Below are positions 1 to 10,853 of a stretch of DNA of 56,730 nucleotides, piece after piece (the stretch's first letter is position 1; each line of letters opens with the position of its first letter). The stretch is from Bremia lactucae. Lineage: Eukaryota; Oomycota; Peronosporomycetes; Peronosporales; Peronosporaceae. A model generated the notes under the pieces. It ran no database searches. It had not been told where the DNA came from and was given only the letters and a program-made list of their open reading frames with translations. The stretch lies in NCBI RefSeq assembly GCF_004359215.1, contig NC_090621.1:4200776-4257505 (forward strand), written 5' to 3'. A program made the translations under genes and the position numbers.

Positions 1-24
1 GATTATCGTTTAAGAGAGGGGTGA

Positions 25-476
25 TGTAACGGGGTGTATCGTTACATGAAATTAACACTTAAAGGTTGTTAATAAAATATTATCTAAAAGGTAGATACTA
101 TTTGGAGGATATTACTTTATATAGTAATATCCTGAATTTTTATCCATAAATAGGTATAGGCCATTATATCTATTTATTTCGCGGACTAATCAGCTGTAGG
201 AGTAACCAAAGAGAGTTACGAATAAGATAGAGATAAGAATTCATTTACATGTTTAGTATTAGGTTATGGTTAAGTTAGCATTTACAAAGATAGATTAAGA
301 GACAGTTAACTATATTTAATACAGTTTTCATTTTACCCTCTTAAGTCTACTTGTCTTAAGAGAAGTCTTCCTCTGCACGTACAGTGTACGTCACCTAACG
401 TAAGGCACCACTCACAACTTAAGCAGTGTGAAGTGGACTTGTACTGAAACAGTACAAGTCGTAGTGCCCCGTTACA
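25..476 (-). repeat. Solo LTR, family A (copy A1)
   Basis: The stretch begins TGTAACGGGG and ends CCCCGTTACA, the TG..CA form of an LTR with short inverted ends. Read on the minus strand it aligns with the AT-rich copies at 4584, 16370, 19181 and 53463, sharing for example an ACACTGAT..CAGTGAAGG type segment near the 5' end. I see no matching internal Gypsy sequence on either side, so it is best read as a solo LTR. I could not find a convincing target-site duplication. Confidence 0.6.
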
Positions 477-2186
477 ATGCTGATGAAGACTCTGAAATTA
501 TAAGCAATATGCGACAGTAGCGGTGCTACTGGGGAGTAGCAAAAAAAGAAACAATGGACCCGCCAGCCGCACAACACAAGAGGAGCGATAAAGAAGGCGT
601 AGCAAGACAAGATAAGACACAAAGATCGACCTTATCGGTAATGTTTTACGCAACTACGGAGAAGAAAAAAAGAGCAAAAAGAGAGATGAATGGCAATTCA
701 CGATGCGTGAGGATTTAAATGCGCTTGAACGAAACGAGGTGTAGAGTTTGGCGCTTCGGCCAAATAACACTAATGTAACTCACAAAAAATGAGTATTTAA
801 GACTAAAACAAATGTTGGTGGAGATCTGGAAAAGGCACAAAGTTCGTCTTATCGCCTATAAGAATGAATAGTTCTCGGCGTGGGTTACACACTCAGATTC
901 GCTGTCGTCATGTCCAAGACGACAGTGAAGGCCGTTTTGGCGGTCGCTATTACTTGAAATGTTCCATTCAAGCACAAAAACATGCCGAACGCTTGTGTGG
1001 AGCGAAAAAAGAATAGCATTTAAGATTCTAATGCATGTCTCCAAGGGCATGACGATCGACGCAAGCCATTTCAGAATGCTCGGGGAAATGAGTAGTAAGA
1101 GCCAGAAACGTGAGCGGGCTGATAAAGACGAAATACGAGTCGAAATTTCAGATCCGCGAACACCGAGAGCAAGATCGGTGGCTTGTGGTAATCACCTGTA
1201 CGCATGGATCTGGTGATAATTATCTTGCCAATAGTGGATTGTCAGAGGATGTGGGTTTGTGGGCAGCATTCCTGAACGCATGATACGAAGTAGCGCAGAT
1301 TGCGGGATCAACGGAATTAAATAGACTTTGTTTCCACTGCTGCATCCTCGATAGGGAGAAGTTGGCGTCAGCTGGTCTGCTTCGGTAGCACAAGACTCGT
1401 TCCACCAAGTCGAGTGACGATCTGTGTTGCTTTCTTGTGCAGCACTCGCAGCCTATGTACCTCAAGACCAGACAGCACTGATATTTTAGTGGGAAGTCGA
1501 CGTGATGGTGGACGAAGTCTTGTTGCGACGCCCAAACGCCTCCTTAGCGCATGAAGTCAGCGAGTGACTACACACCAAGGACTCGCGAAACGTGGAGTTT
1601 AAAGCTTCGTTGCGATCTGACCACCATGCCAACGCGTCGTCGGTATGCTGTGCGTTGGCATCCCTCGGGGTTTGCTCAAAGAAAAGTACTGCGTCTGAGT
1701 GAAGCCATATCGATTGGTGAAGACCGTACTAGGCGCGCGATTATCAGGAGGAAGGTAATGCCACGCGACGTCCCACCGGATCTTTTACCATGCTGTCCAT
1801 GATGCTTTACAACAAGCTGAAGTCACTCGCGATCGGATCCAGTTGCCATGACGGAGCAAAGAGATGGTAAAGATTCCAAGGGACTGGATCAACACGTGCA
1901 AGGAAGACCTATTGAACAATATTAGTTGGCACTATGTGACTAGAACGAAAAAATGATATTCAACCTGTGTTGCTGTCTCCTATCTTTTTGGTTGTCACCG
2001 CCTCGACGAGTTTTCCACCATTACAACCTCCTTATCCCATCATAACGGATGGCTCCATCCTTCTTATGTCATACAAATTAGACGCCGACACCATTTCAGC
2101 AGCCCTGTCTTGTTTTCCCTTGCGACTTCTCGGCAGCCTTCATCCTGATCTTTTACACTCCTCCTAGTCGGCGACTTCAACTGCGC
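477..2186. other. Unresolved sequence, no gene recognised
   Basis: Only short ORFs of under 90 codons occur here, and none shows a motif I recognise. Reading frames around 959-1216, 1220-1465 and 1551-1802 are open, but they have no support from splice sites or homologous copies elsewhere in the window. The stretch may be decayed transposon sequence, since Copia remnants begin directly after it. Confidence 0.4.
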
Positions 2187-3010
2187 TTACACGATGTGAA
2201 GCAGTGAGCGCAATATCCCCGTCCTTGCTGCGTCGAGAGCTTTGGTAAGCATGTCCGCGAACATATTTTTGCTCCGCACATATTGTGGCGATGCAATTCC
2301 TCGCCAAGAATACTCAGACCGATATTTGAATCTCACCTCAATGTGCTTTGCCCTCGTTGAGGTCGCTTCCACGCCTGGTTGCCTTTGTACATTGTCATTG
2401 GTAGTACAGAAGGCGCGCCTTCTCATTCAGTGTCTCCTTCACATTAAGTAGCGCTCTCCGGCTTCCAGGCTGCTACAAACTTCGACTCCATAGTCGAAAA
2501 CGCAACGCCTCCTTGCTTTTCTTGAAAACAATTGACTGCCATAGCATTCCTTAAAATAATGGTGCCCGTTAGCGACTTTTGGTTCGATTTGTCGACCGTG
2601 TAATTATCGTCGCTGAAGCTAGCAAGAAAAAATTTCGCGCTCGTTGCGACATCGGGCTTCGTACCGAGCTTTATTGCACGCGTTCCGCTTGATGTGCTTG
2701 ACCAGCTTCCAGTCGTGCAATTGTAGCTTGTTTGTACGCCTAGTGGCCTTGCGCACCGCAAATGCGATGTCTGAGCCTGTGTACCGGACCACATATAGCA
2801 ATGATCCTACAGTCGACTGATAATCATGAGCGTTAGGTTGACCTTGCGTGCTTGTATTCTCGAGCAGGGCGATGTTATCACTTTGAACTTCGTAGACATC
2901 AATATAAATGGGCCCACGAGTGGGGTTTGCATCAACCATGCCGTAATCTCGCAGCAAGATGACAATTACCTTCTTCCGATAAAAGAAATATCAACGTTCT
3001 GCCTAAGCAC
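2187..3010 (-). mobile_element. Ty1/Copia RT-RNase H remnant
   Basis: Three overlapping minus-strand frames together give the C-terminal end of a Copia polyprotein. The first has the RT thumb signature LLRDYGMVDANPT (about 2920-2960), followed by GSLLYVVRYTGSDIAFAV (about 2770-2815). The next frame carries RNase H features (FLASFSDDNY, then AFSTMESKFVAAW at about 2470-2520). The last frame ends in VRSKNMFADMLTKAL (about 2225-2270), the usual Copia C-terminal motif. At least two frameshifts separate the pieces, so no functional protein is possible. The upstream RT core, integrase and gag are not visible nearby on this strand. Confidence 0.8.
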
Positions 3011-3139
3011 TTCGACACAGGACCAAAGCCTTGAACTAAAAGACACTTTAGACTCGATAAAAAACTATCGACTGCATCAACAGACGTCCCATGCTCCACA
3101 ATCGCTTAGAAGGAGCTGACTTTACGCGCTGCATTAGCG

Positions 3140-3370
3140 ATCTATGTATGTATTACAACTAAGACATTGGTGGAGTCGTCATCGTTGGAGTTTACGTTGG
3201 CGATCTTTTGGCTCCAGTGCACATTTCCGACACCATCGTCGCCGCCTATATGATCCTGAGGAGACGACGCTACAGCAAATTCTTTTTGCGGAAATATCAA
3301 ACAACCAACTCTTTCACGACTTCATCGCGCAAAACACGATGGCGCTACACGCCCGGCAGCGTGATCTGTA
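3140..3370 (+). mobile_element. Possible Copia RT fragment, opposite orientation
   Basis: A plus-strand frame reads VVIVGVYVGDLLAP, which resembles the Copia RT catalytic motif (YVDDLL), with the first Asp replaced by Gly. The rest of the frame is not recognisably RT. It lies head-on to the minus-strand Copia remnant and may be an inverted piece of the same element. The motif is short, so the call is weak. Confidence 0.3.
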
Positions 3371-4583
3371 ACCACAGGATCGAAGGGGACAGTCATGGAA
3401 TCAACACGTCACTGACAGTAAAATTGAGCTCCTTACGCTTATCTCTACAACGCTCTCATCTGTGCGGAACCTATTCGGCGCATTCAACAAGTTTAATCTG
3501 ATGTACTGAGCAAATACTTCGAATCCACGTTTGTATTTTTATGCGTTGTGTCACGCCGTTTTCACGCACAAACATAGTTTCACGGTCTCTTTCAATGGCA
3601 ATGCTGTTACCACGTCGGAAATTTTGGAGTGCGTAGATATATACACCATCGTTAAGCGACTCGTTAGTTCGCCACGCCATGGCTGCAACTCCCAGTAGAT
3701 CCACGGCACTGCCTTTGTAATGGTCCCTGGTAAGAATATCCAGGTTGAGGGGTCTCCTCGGCGATCCAACTCTCGCGCAACAAGTAACTCCTTACATCCC
3801 AGCCCCTCCCCCGCTTCCTCATCACTCCCTGTACCATGGCGCAGTCGCCTACGCTTCGGGCAAGACTCACGGTTTCCATCCTTCAAGCAGATGACTCAAC
3901 CAACCCAGCAGCAACTATCGTGGCTCCTTCCTCCCTCTCTGGTGCAAAACCTGCCGGTCCATGCCCCATCAGCGGCTTGAATTGCGCTGTTTGGCGAGGC
4001 GTCGGCCATAATGACTTCTTCACCGGACTTGATGTCCAGCTCTACCTGTACAGAATGTGGTTGCGCTACATTAAAAAGAATCCTGTCTGTGTTCCTATTT
4101 CTACTTTTCTGAAAAAAATGCTGAATAGAATAGCATAGTATATTATCAGATTTTACCCAGGTAGATTAGATAGTCCCTGTCTATAATATTAAGGCAGACT
4201 GCCTTATAACTGTGACGGCATTACTACAAAATGTCTGCAAACGATAATTCTGACACTAAGAATTGGAGATTTTTTAATTTGTTAAGGTGAATGTCATTCT
4301 GCTTTATAATAGCCACATACCTATAGCGTTGTATTAGGATATTTTATCCTTCAAAAATGTAGGCCGGAAGCATATGGTGTGATAACCGCTTCTATAATCT
4401 ACATGTGGACAAAGATATGCATAGCCCCCAAGAAATCGTAGCAGATAATGAAGCAATGAAAACAATCTAATTTGCGCGATAAAAACGCCTCTAATTTGCA
4501 TAACATTATTAAAGCACGTAAATTTGGCTGTGCAACAAATTGGTATTGTAAATACAAGAGTAATTCGTGACCCCGTCATACTT
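3371..4583. other. Intergenic or decayed sequence
   Basis: Overlapping ORFs of 70-111 codons occur on both strands between 3551 and 4138, but they are mutual shadows and none has a recognisable domain. From about 4130 the sequence becomes AT-rich with no coding signal. I see nothing else I can support here. Confidence 0.3.
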
Positions 4584-5000
4584 TGCAACGTGCACGTTTC
4601 GCTAGGACTGAAGTACCAAGCAACTCACACTGATACAGTGAAGGGCGATTGCTTACATACACTGACGTACAGATGAAGGTTAGAAGTATCTGAGAATCTT
4701 AGCTGCTAGAGGTCGATACTAAGGCTTCTGTATCGAGAAGAAGTAAAACTGTATCAGTATATCAAATTCCTACGTCACGATCTTCTATCTAATGACGTTG
4801 GTATATTTATAAATAACTATGTATAGCACCTCCTTGCGCACCGCTCAATCGTGTCTTGTAACGATTGGCGGGTTGATTTGAACTTAAAGATCAACACTAC
4901 TATTGTCGTGTTGCCTCAATTATTGCCAAATTTGGACCTATAAAGTCAATTCAAGACGGTAATAATTTTGTACTTCTTTATTATTTAGGGGACTGCTATA
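4584..5000 (+). repeat. LTR, family A (copy A2)
   Basis: The stretch aligns over most of its length with the plus-strand LTR at 19181, from TGCAACG at the start through shared stretches around 4630-4660, 4800-4870 and 4950-4980. The right boundary is uncertain because the terminal TGTAACG..ACA block is not clear. A plus-strand ORF follows at 5287, so this could be the 5' LTR of an element otherwise destroyed by the LINE insertion. Confidence 0.5.
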
Positions 5001-5286
5001 TTCACATTTTTTCCTGAATTCACACACTTTTTATAATCGAATTTGCAGTGCGAGGGAGGTGGGTCACGTAATAGGGGGCTCGTTATAGCGTAACACGTTG
5101 TCCTTAAGTATGTATGAGTTATAACTGGTCGCATGGGATATTGTCAGGGGTGAATCAAGGGATGGATCAACCGTTCCTGAGGTCAACGCCGGGCAGCCAT
5201 CTGTATACCAACCGGTACTGACCACTTCCCGCTTACTACACCGTTTCTAATATATAGCATAAAACCACCCTTTCAACACCACTATC

Positions 5287-5545
5287 ATGTCTTCTTCTCC
5301 CGCGCCATTCATGTCTGCATTGTCATTTCCTGAGCCGTCCTTATTCCACACCATCACCACTAAAAACATGCTTTCTCATGGCGACTTTCTTTAACTCGTC
5401 AGATCGTTTTGGTCTGGAGTCTTCTTTTCCTGACTTAACGAAAGACGATAACTCTGGTAATGCTAAAATGCATCACCAGCTACGAAGTGATCGTAAAGGT
5501 CATTTGAAAGGAGTGAGTGAGAAGGTGAGGTACATTGAGATACTT
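5287..5545 (+). pseudogene. Short ORF cut off by the LINE 3' end
   Basis: An ATG at 5287 opens a Ser/Pro-rich frame (MSSSPAPFMSALSFPEP) that runs to a stop just after 5390. A second frame then continues from 5378 (MATFFNSSDRF) to the LINE boundary. The two read naturally as one protein with a frameshift. The position about 0.3 kb downstream of an LTR suggests a gag-like N-terminus, but no domain is recognisable. Confidence 0.25.
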
Positions 5546-5899
5546 TCTAGAGATCTCTATGGCCGTGTTAGTGTCCTATATACTATGCAGCTCTACAGGA
5601 GGCAGATCTCGGTCGATCGTGCTGTCACTGCAGAGCATTCCGGTCCACGAGGGTCCGGAGTGCGAGTGTATGCTCTCGCGTTGTTCGTGTTGGCGTGGCG
5701 ACGAGCGTGACTTCATTCAGCGCTGTTTGGCGCGTTGTAATCCACTGTCGAACGTCGTTGTTCAGGTGTTCTGCAAATTCCATGATGATTGGACGTCCGT
5801 CCTCTGCAGTCGTCTGCTGAGAGAGCCGTGTCCATCGCGATGTTGGCTGCTCGGTCGGCCATCTTGTTATGCTCGCGGTAATGATGCGTCCAGCTGCGG

Positions 5900-7746
5900 A
5901 TGCCGAGCCCGTCCGCGCATCGTCTCGCTTTCAGTTAGAGTTGTCGCAGTCGAGGCTGTTTCGGTACCCTGTGGGCGTTAGTGCTGTCAGTTGATCATAT
6001 TGCTGTCTCCGATCACGTGGAACGGGCTGTAGCGAGCTGCCGCGGCTCGACGTAGTCCGTGGACGAGCCCCAGTACTCGGCCGTGTTGCTGGTCGTGTCG
6101 ACTCGCGCATACGACATGCTGGACGCCCAGCAGATGTCTGTGGCGTGCGTGTCGATGTCGAGTCGCACGATGACCGAGCCTGACCCTCCTAACACTGGGT
6201 TGCCTCTCGATCCTCCATCGAAGAAAAGCAAGAAGACGGAGCGCGATGCGAGTGGTCGTGGACATGTGCGGTCGCGGTCGCGTTCCGACAGCAGGTCCTG
6301 AAGGGTGGCCGCGAGCACCGCTATCACCTTCCCTCTCGGAGTCCGGTGCGCATCGCTGTCGAAGTCTCGCATGAGGTGTCCGAGAGAACTGAGTCCACCG
6401 TGGATATAGGCGTTAATGACGGCTCTCATCACGGTCGCTGAGGCAGTCGGTTCGTGTCTCAGTCGGAGTCGTGCACACCAGATGGCATGCAGCGTTGCGA
6501 CCGCCGTGTACCGCCAGAGTAGGCTGACCACTGGGTAGAGCTCGTCGCGCAACGAGTCCTCATCCTCCACTTCACTCAGCGTGGCACGAACAGCGTTCCA
6601 AGCCCGCTCGGGTGTCTCAGGCATCTCGAGCCTGAAACACACACGTGGTGCGTCGTCTATGACGTTCTCGCCGAGTTGTTGCCAGTGTGCGCGGAAGTCT
6701 GCCCACGCCGTCGCCGCGACTGGACGGTCCCAGAAAACGTGCTTGACGTTGGTGTGTTCAACGTCGCTGCATGAGGAGTGCGGGCACGTGAGGTTGCTGC
6801 TATCGTGGTTCCAGTGGTTGAGCTTGTTCGCCTTGAGCCGGAAAACGGTCTGCGCTGCGTATGGAGAAAGACCGGGAACTCGCTGCGTCTCGGTCTATTT
6901 AATCTGCCGCATTTCATCGAACACAGTCGAGCTGCTGCTTGCCTGTCTGGCCAGCGCATCATCATCGCGTGCCTTCTCTCCCTTCTCTCGACGTCTTCGT
7001 GTTACCATTCGCCTGTACTGCTTCCTCCTTGGTCGCCACCGCCCTTCACCACTGTAGAGACTCACGAGCCGCGAGAGTACCGGATGTCCTTGGATCGTGA
7101 CTGTACTGCCCGGCACGTCTACCAATGCTTCAGGCTCGCAGTCGCTCATCGATGCCACTGTACGTGGATCGCGTTGCAGTAGAGCGTCCGAGTAGATGAT
7201 GCTGTCCCCGTTGTCCGTTAGCATCCACGAGTGGTGCTGCTGCAACTCCACATTGACCGGACTTAGTAACGTCGGTGGGTGCGGACGGTAGAGAAGCTGC
7301 GGAAAGTTGATCAAGAGTGTTTCACAAGGCGCTACGCTGCCCGTCGAGTCGACGGTGTGGATCCGGAGACTCGCGCATCTGGAACGTGATCTCGCCTCTC
7401 CTGCTCCACGACCACTCGATGACATCTCCGAGCGTTCGCCGATAGTCTGTCGCTCGTGCAAAGTCGCCAACTTTAGACAGAGCTCCATGACCGTTGTGTA
7501 GCCAAGTCGCGGTATCCAGTGTCGCGTGCCGGAGCCACTCGTCGCAAAAGGCTCCCCTGTGATCCGCCCATCGCCGCACCAGATCCGCCACTCTCGTCAT
7601 CGTGGTGGCATTGATGCTTGCCACCGCGCATTGCTGAGGCTGGTTCGCATTGCCTCACGGGCGTCTCGCACAAGCCGATGCTCCGCTGCCGAGAGGGTGC
7701 TGCCGTGCACGGACCGCACGACTGCTGCTCCGGATGCCCACATCGT
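5900..7746 (-). pseudogene. LINE ORF2 C-terminal part: zinc finger and RNase H
   Basis: Downstream of the RT, a minus-strand frame carries a Cys/His cluster of the type that follows LINE reverse transcriptases (CPHSSCSDVEHTNVKHVFW, about 6735-6800). A long open frame (6642-6013) follows, which includes an RNase H type I start (FFDGGSRGNP, with the first catalytic Asp) and the NTAEY segment carrying the catalytic Glu. The third catalytic motif (HVIGDS) lies near 6000-6020 in another frame, so the domain is split by a frameshift. A TDAD-type continuation (YREHNKMADRAAN-like) can be followed to about 5870. The domain removes the RNA strand during target-primed reverse transcription. Confidence 0.75.
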
Positions 7747-10700
7747 CTAGCCGTAGAAGTTCGCGCCTTTCGCCTTTGTATCGAACCTCGGGGTGAGGTA
7801 GACGTCAGCTCCCTGCCGCCCTGCCATTATGATGTCGCCGATGGTCCGCCCGACTCTTGTCGATCCCGACGCCCACCGTCCAACTGCCATTGCCGCCATG
7901 GTGAGAAGCTCCGCTTGAATATTCGGAACTGCAATCCCGCCTTCAAGTACGGATAGCTCGGCCTGCATCTCGCCCATCCAATCTCGAACCTGCTTGCCAT
8001 CCCGTTTGCCCCAGACAAAGCGTTTGACGAGTTGCTGTAGTTGGTCGACAGTTGCTGTAGGTGGCCAGACGTGTCTGGCAACGAAGACGATCTTTGGTAC
8101 AATGACCACTGCAGCCAGCGCGGCTCGTTGCCCTACTGTGTTAGTTTTGGCCCGCGCGAGGTGCAATCTCGCGTTGGTCGAGCTGATACACGCTTCTCGG
8201 TTGGCCTTCGTCGCGTCACCAACACTGACTTGAATACCGTGGTACCTGCAGTGCTCGCCGTCGCGCAAGAGCTTCACATCACCAAGAGAGGCGGGATCAA
8301 CGACGACACCACTGCGGAGAGGAATAGCCATGGACTTGCTGGCGTTGACTCGAAGTCCGGATGCCGTGCCGAACTGTGCGAGGATCTCCAACACCCTGCT
8401 GACTTTCTGTGGAGATCGGACGTAGACAACCGTATCGTCGGCGTACCGACAGGTCTTCACATTGATCTGTTCGGATCGGCTACTGAGGACTACACCTTCG
8501 AGTTCTGTCGTATTCTCGATCTTCTCGTAGAGTAGCTCTAGTGCCAAGATGAAGAGCAGCGGTGCGAGTGGGCAGCCTTGCCGAATGCCGCACGTGACGC
8601 CGAGCCAGCTCGACAGGTAGCCGTTCACTAGGAAGCGGCATCTCGTGTTCTCGTGCAGAATTTCCACAAGCCGCACGAAATTGTCGGAGAATCCCAGGTA
8701 TCGCAGCGCCGCGAAGAGGAAAAGCCGGCTGAGAGAGTCGTACGCCTTCGCGAAGTCGAGTAGCATCGCGAGTCCCTGAGCAAGGTTCTCGTCCTCTCTA
8801 GCAGCGATCCTCACCGCCACGAACAGATCGAGGATGGTGTTCATCTCTCTGTTTGGCACGAAGACGGCCTGCAGCGGGTGCACGGCTCGAGGCAAGAGAG
8901 CTCACAGACAGGTCGCGTACAATCGCGTGAAGATCTTGTAGTCCGAGTTCAGGAGCGCGATCGGGCGGAAATCGAGTGGCCGCGCCGCACTCCGGTTCTT
9001 CTTGATGCCTGACACGTGCGAGTCACCGAACAACCTCGGCACTGACTCGCCCTCGGTCCACCAGTTGAACATCCTTGTGAGCAGAGGGACAAGGTCGTCG
9101 ATATGATCGCGGTACCAGTCGTTGCTAAGCTCGTCGGGGCCGCACGTTTTGCCGCGTTGGCACTTGCGGATCGACTTCCGTACCTCGAGCTCTGTCTTCA
9201 CGCAGTTCAGTCGCTGCAGCTCGGGAACTGGCGCTCGTGGTGGCAGTGAGCGGATGCAGTCCTCGATCTTGCCACTATCTGCTTCCGGTAGCCGCATGAC
9301 GGCTTGCCAGCCAACACGCATGTCCTCGGTTAGCTCTCTCGAGCGAGTGGGACCATGGTGCGCCCGTCCACCGAGAGAAATTACCGTGTTATCGAGGAAC
9401 TTGTTCGACACCCTCTGGTAGAATGCTCGTGTCGAGCGTGCCGAGTGGTACGTGTGGCTCCGCACCCAGTCTCCTCCGCTTCGACGTTTGCCATTTGGCT
9501 CTGCAGTTGGCGACCGCTCTTCGCAGCGACTGCACTCGCTCGGCGCTCGTGTCACCAACAGTGTTGGGCGTGGCCTGGTTGCGCGCTTCGAGCAGAACGT
9601 CCTTGAGCTTGATATTGAGGCGCTCAAGCTTCTGCCGGTACCCTGCTGCCGCTTTGCTCCTTGCATCGTTCTTTGCAGCTAAATACGATACGCGAAGACT
9701 GGTCTTCTTATCGTCCCACCACAAAGCCGACACCTTCGCGCGTGCCGTCGGGTCGCTGAAAGCTGACTCTATACCATCGAGCTCAGACTCTGCCGTCAAG
9801 AAAAAAATTGCCGTGACACGCGCTGTTGAGGCCGCAGCGTATTGCGGTGGCGGGTAGACCTTCCGCGGCTTCTTCACCTGAATCACTCTGTCAGGCGCAG
9901 CTATGCGGATCTCCACTCCGTCATGGTCCGAGAACGGTCCCGGTACAGAGGTGGTAACGAGCCGAACCCAATCCTCCCACTTCTTGCTGCAGTACCAACG
10001 GTCTTAGCGACTGCTTGCGCTGCAACCGCCGGGTCGCGTGTAGTGGTAAGTGTGATGTCGCGCCCGGAATTCGTGCACCTCCTGTTTCTGCAACGCTCTG
10101 TCGGCTTCGTCCTGCTGGGTGTCGACGAGAGCACGCTCCCGGAGCAGCAGCCGGAGAGCCTTGGAGTCGTGCGAGCGGCTGCTCGACTGGTGCGATCGAT
10201 CGACCACAGGGTTGAGTGTGCAATTAAAGTCACCCCCGAGGAAGACCGGCCCTGGTTCGTCGGCGAGCAATTCACGCAGCATGTCGAACAGCGCTTCTCG
10301 CTTCGCCAGTTGGGTCAGCGCATAACAATTGACTATCACGATCTCAGCGTTGTGGAGCAAGTCCCTGACGGCCATCCAATGCGCTGTCCAGTCGGACTCT
10401 CGGACCGGCGTGAGCTGTATGATCATGCTTTACGGGTTCAGCAGGATCCCGACTCCGCCCGAGCGCCCCGCACTTGAGCTCCACGCCGACAGCCGACGCC
10501 CAGCCCCCTTGTAGCCCCACGCGCCGCAGTATCTCTTCTCGATCTCGTCGATGTCGTCCGCCGGCACACGCGTCTCCTGTATGCAGACAATGTCGAGTTG
10601 CCCTGCTTCTTGTTGCTGCCGAAAGTTCGAGAACCACGCGACTTGTCTTCTTGCTTCCGCCCCGATGCCGCATACGCTCTGTGTGACCAGACCGCATGTT

Positions 10701-10822
10701 AGATCTCTGCGACTGATGCGAGTGTGCTTGCGTTGTCGGACTGTCTGTTTCGAGACGCTTCCGACGGGCGGACCCGTGTTCGTGCCCGCAAAGCCCTTAA
10801 TAGCGAGGCGCAGCCTTGTCAC
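7747..10822 (-). pseudogene. LINE ORF2: AP endonuclease and reverse transcriptase
   Basis: The endonuclease begins near 10822 (IVCIQETR) and continues after a frameshift near 10428 with GDFNCTLNPVVDRS, the Asp/Asn-bearing core of APE-type nucleases that nick the target. A linker follows (9916-9389). The RT starts in a second frame (RPIALLNSDYKIFTRLY, about 8920-8970). A single in-frame TGA at 8902-8904 interrupts it, and the same frame then continues to 7747. Catalytic blocks are LLDFAKAYDS, GIRQGCPLAPLLF and YADDTVVYV (about 8450), all with the expected aspartates. The result is one protein broken by at least two frameshifts and one nonsense codon. It would reverse-transcribe the LINE RNA at the nick. 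Confidence 0.85.
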
Positions 10823-10853
10823 TGCCAGCTTCGCACAACGTGAGTGCCCGAGC

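Noticed and set aside
3551..4138. Overlapping ORFs of 100-111 codons on both strands
   Set aside because: They are mutual shadows without motif, paralogue or splice evidence.
9842..10477. Plus-strand ORF of 211 codons over the LINE endonuclease
   Set aside because: It is antisense to the recognisable endonuclease and has no motif of its own.
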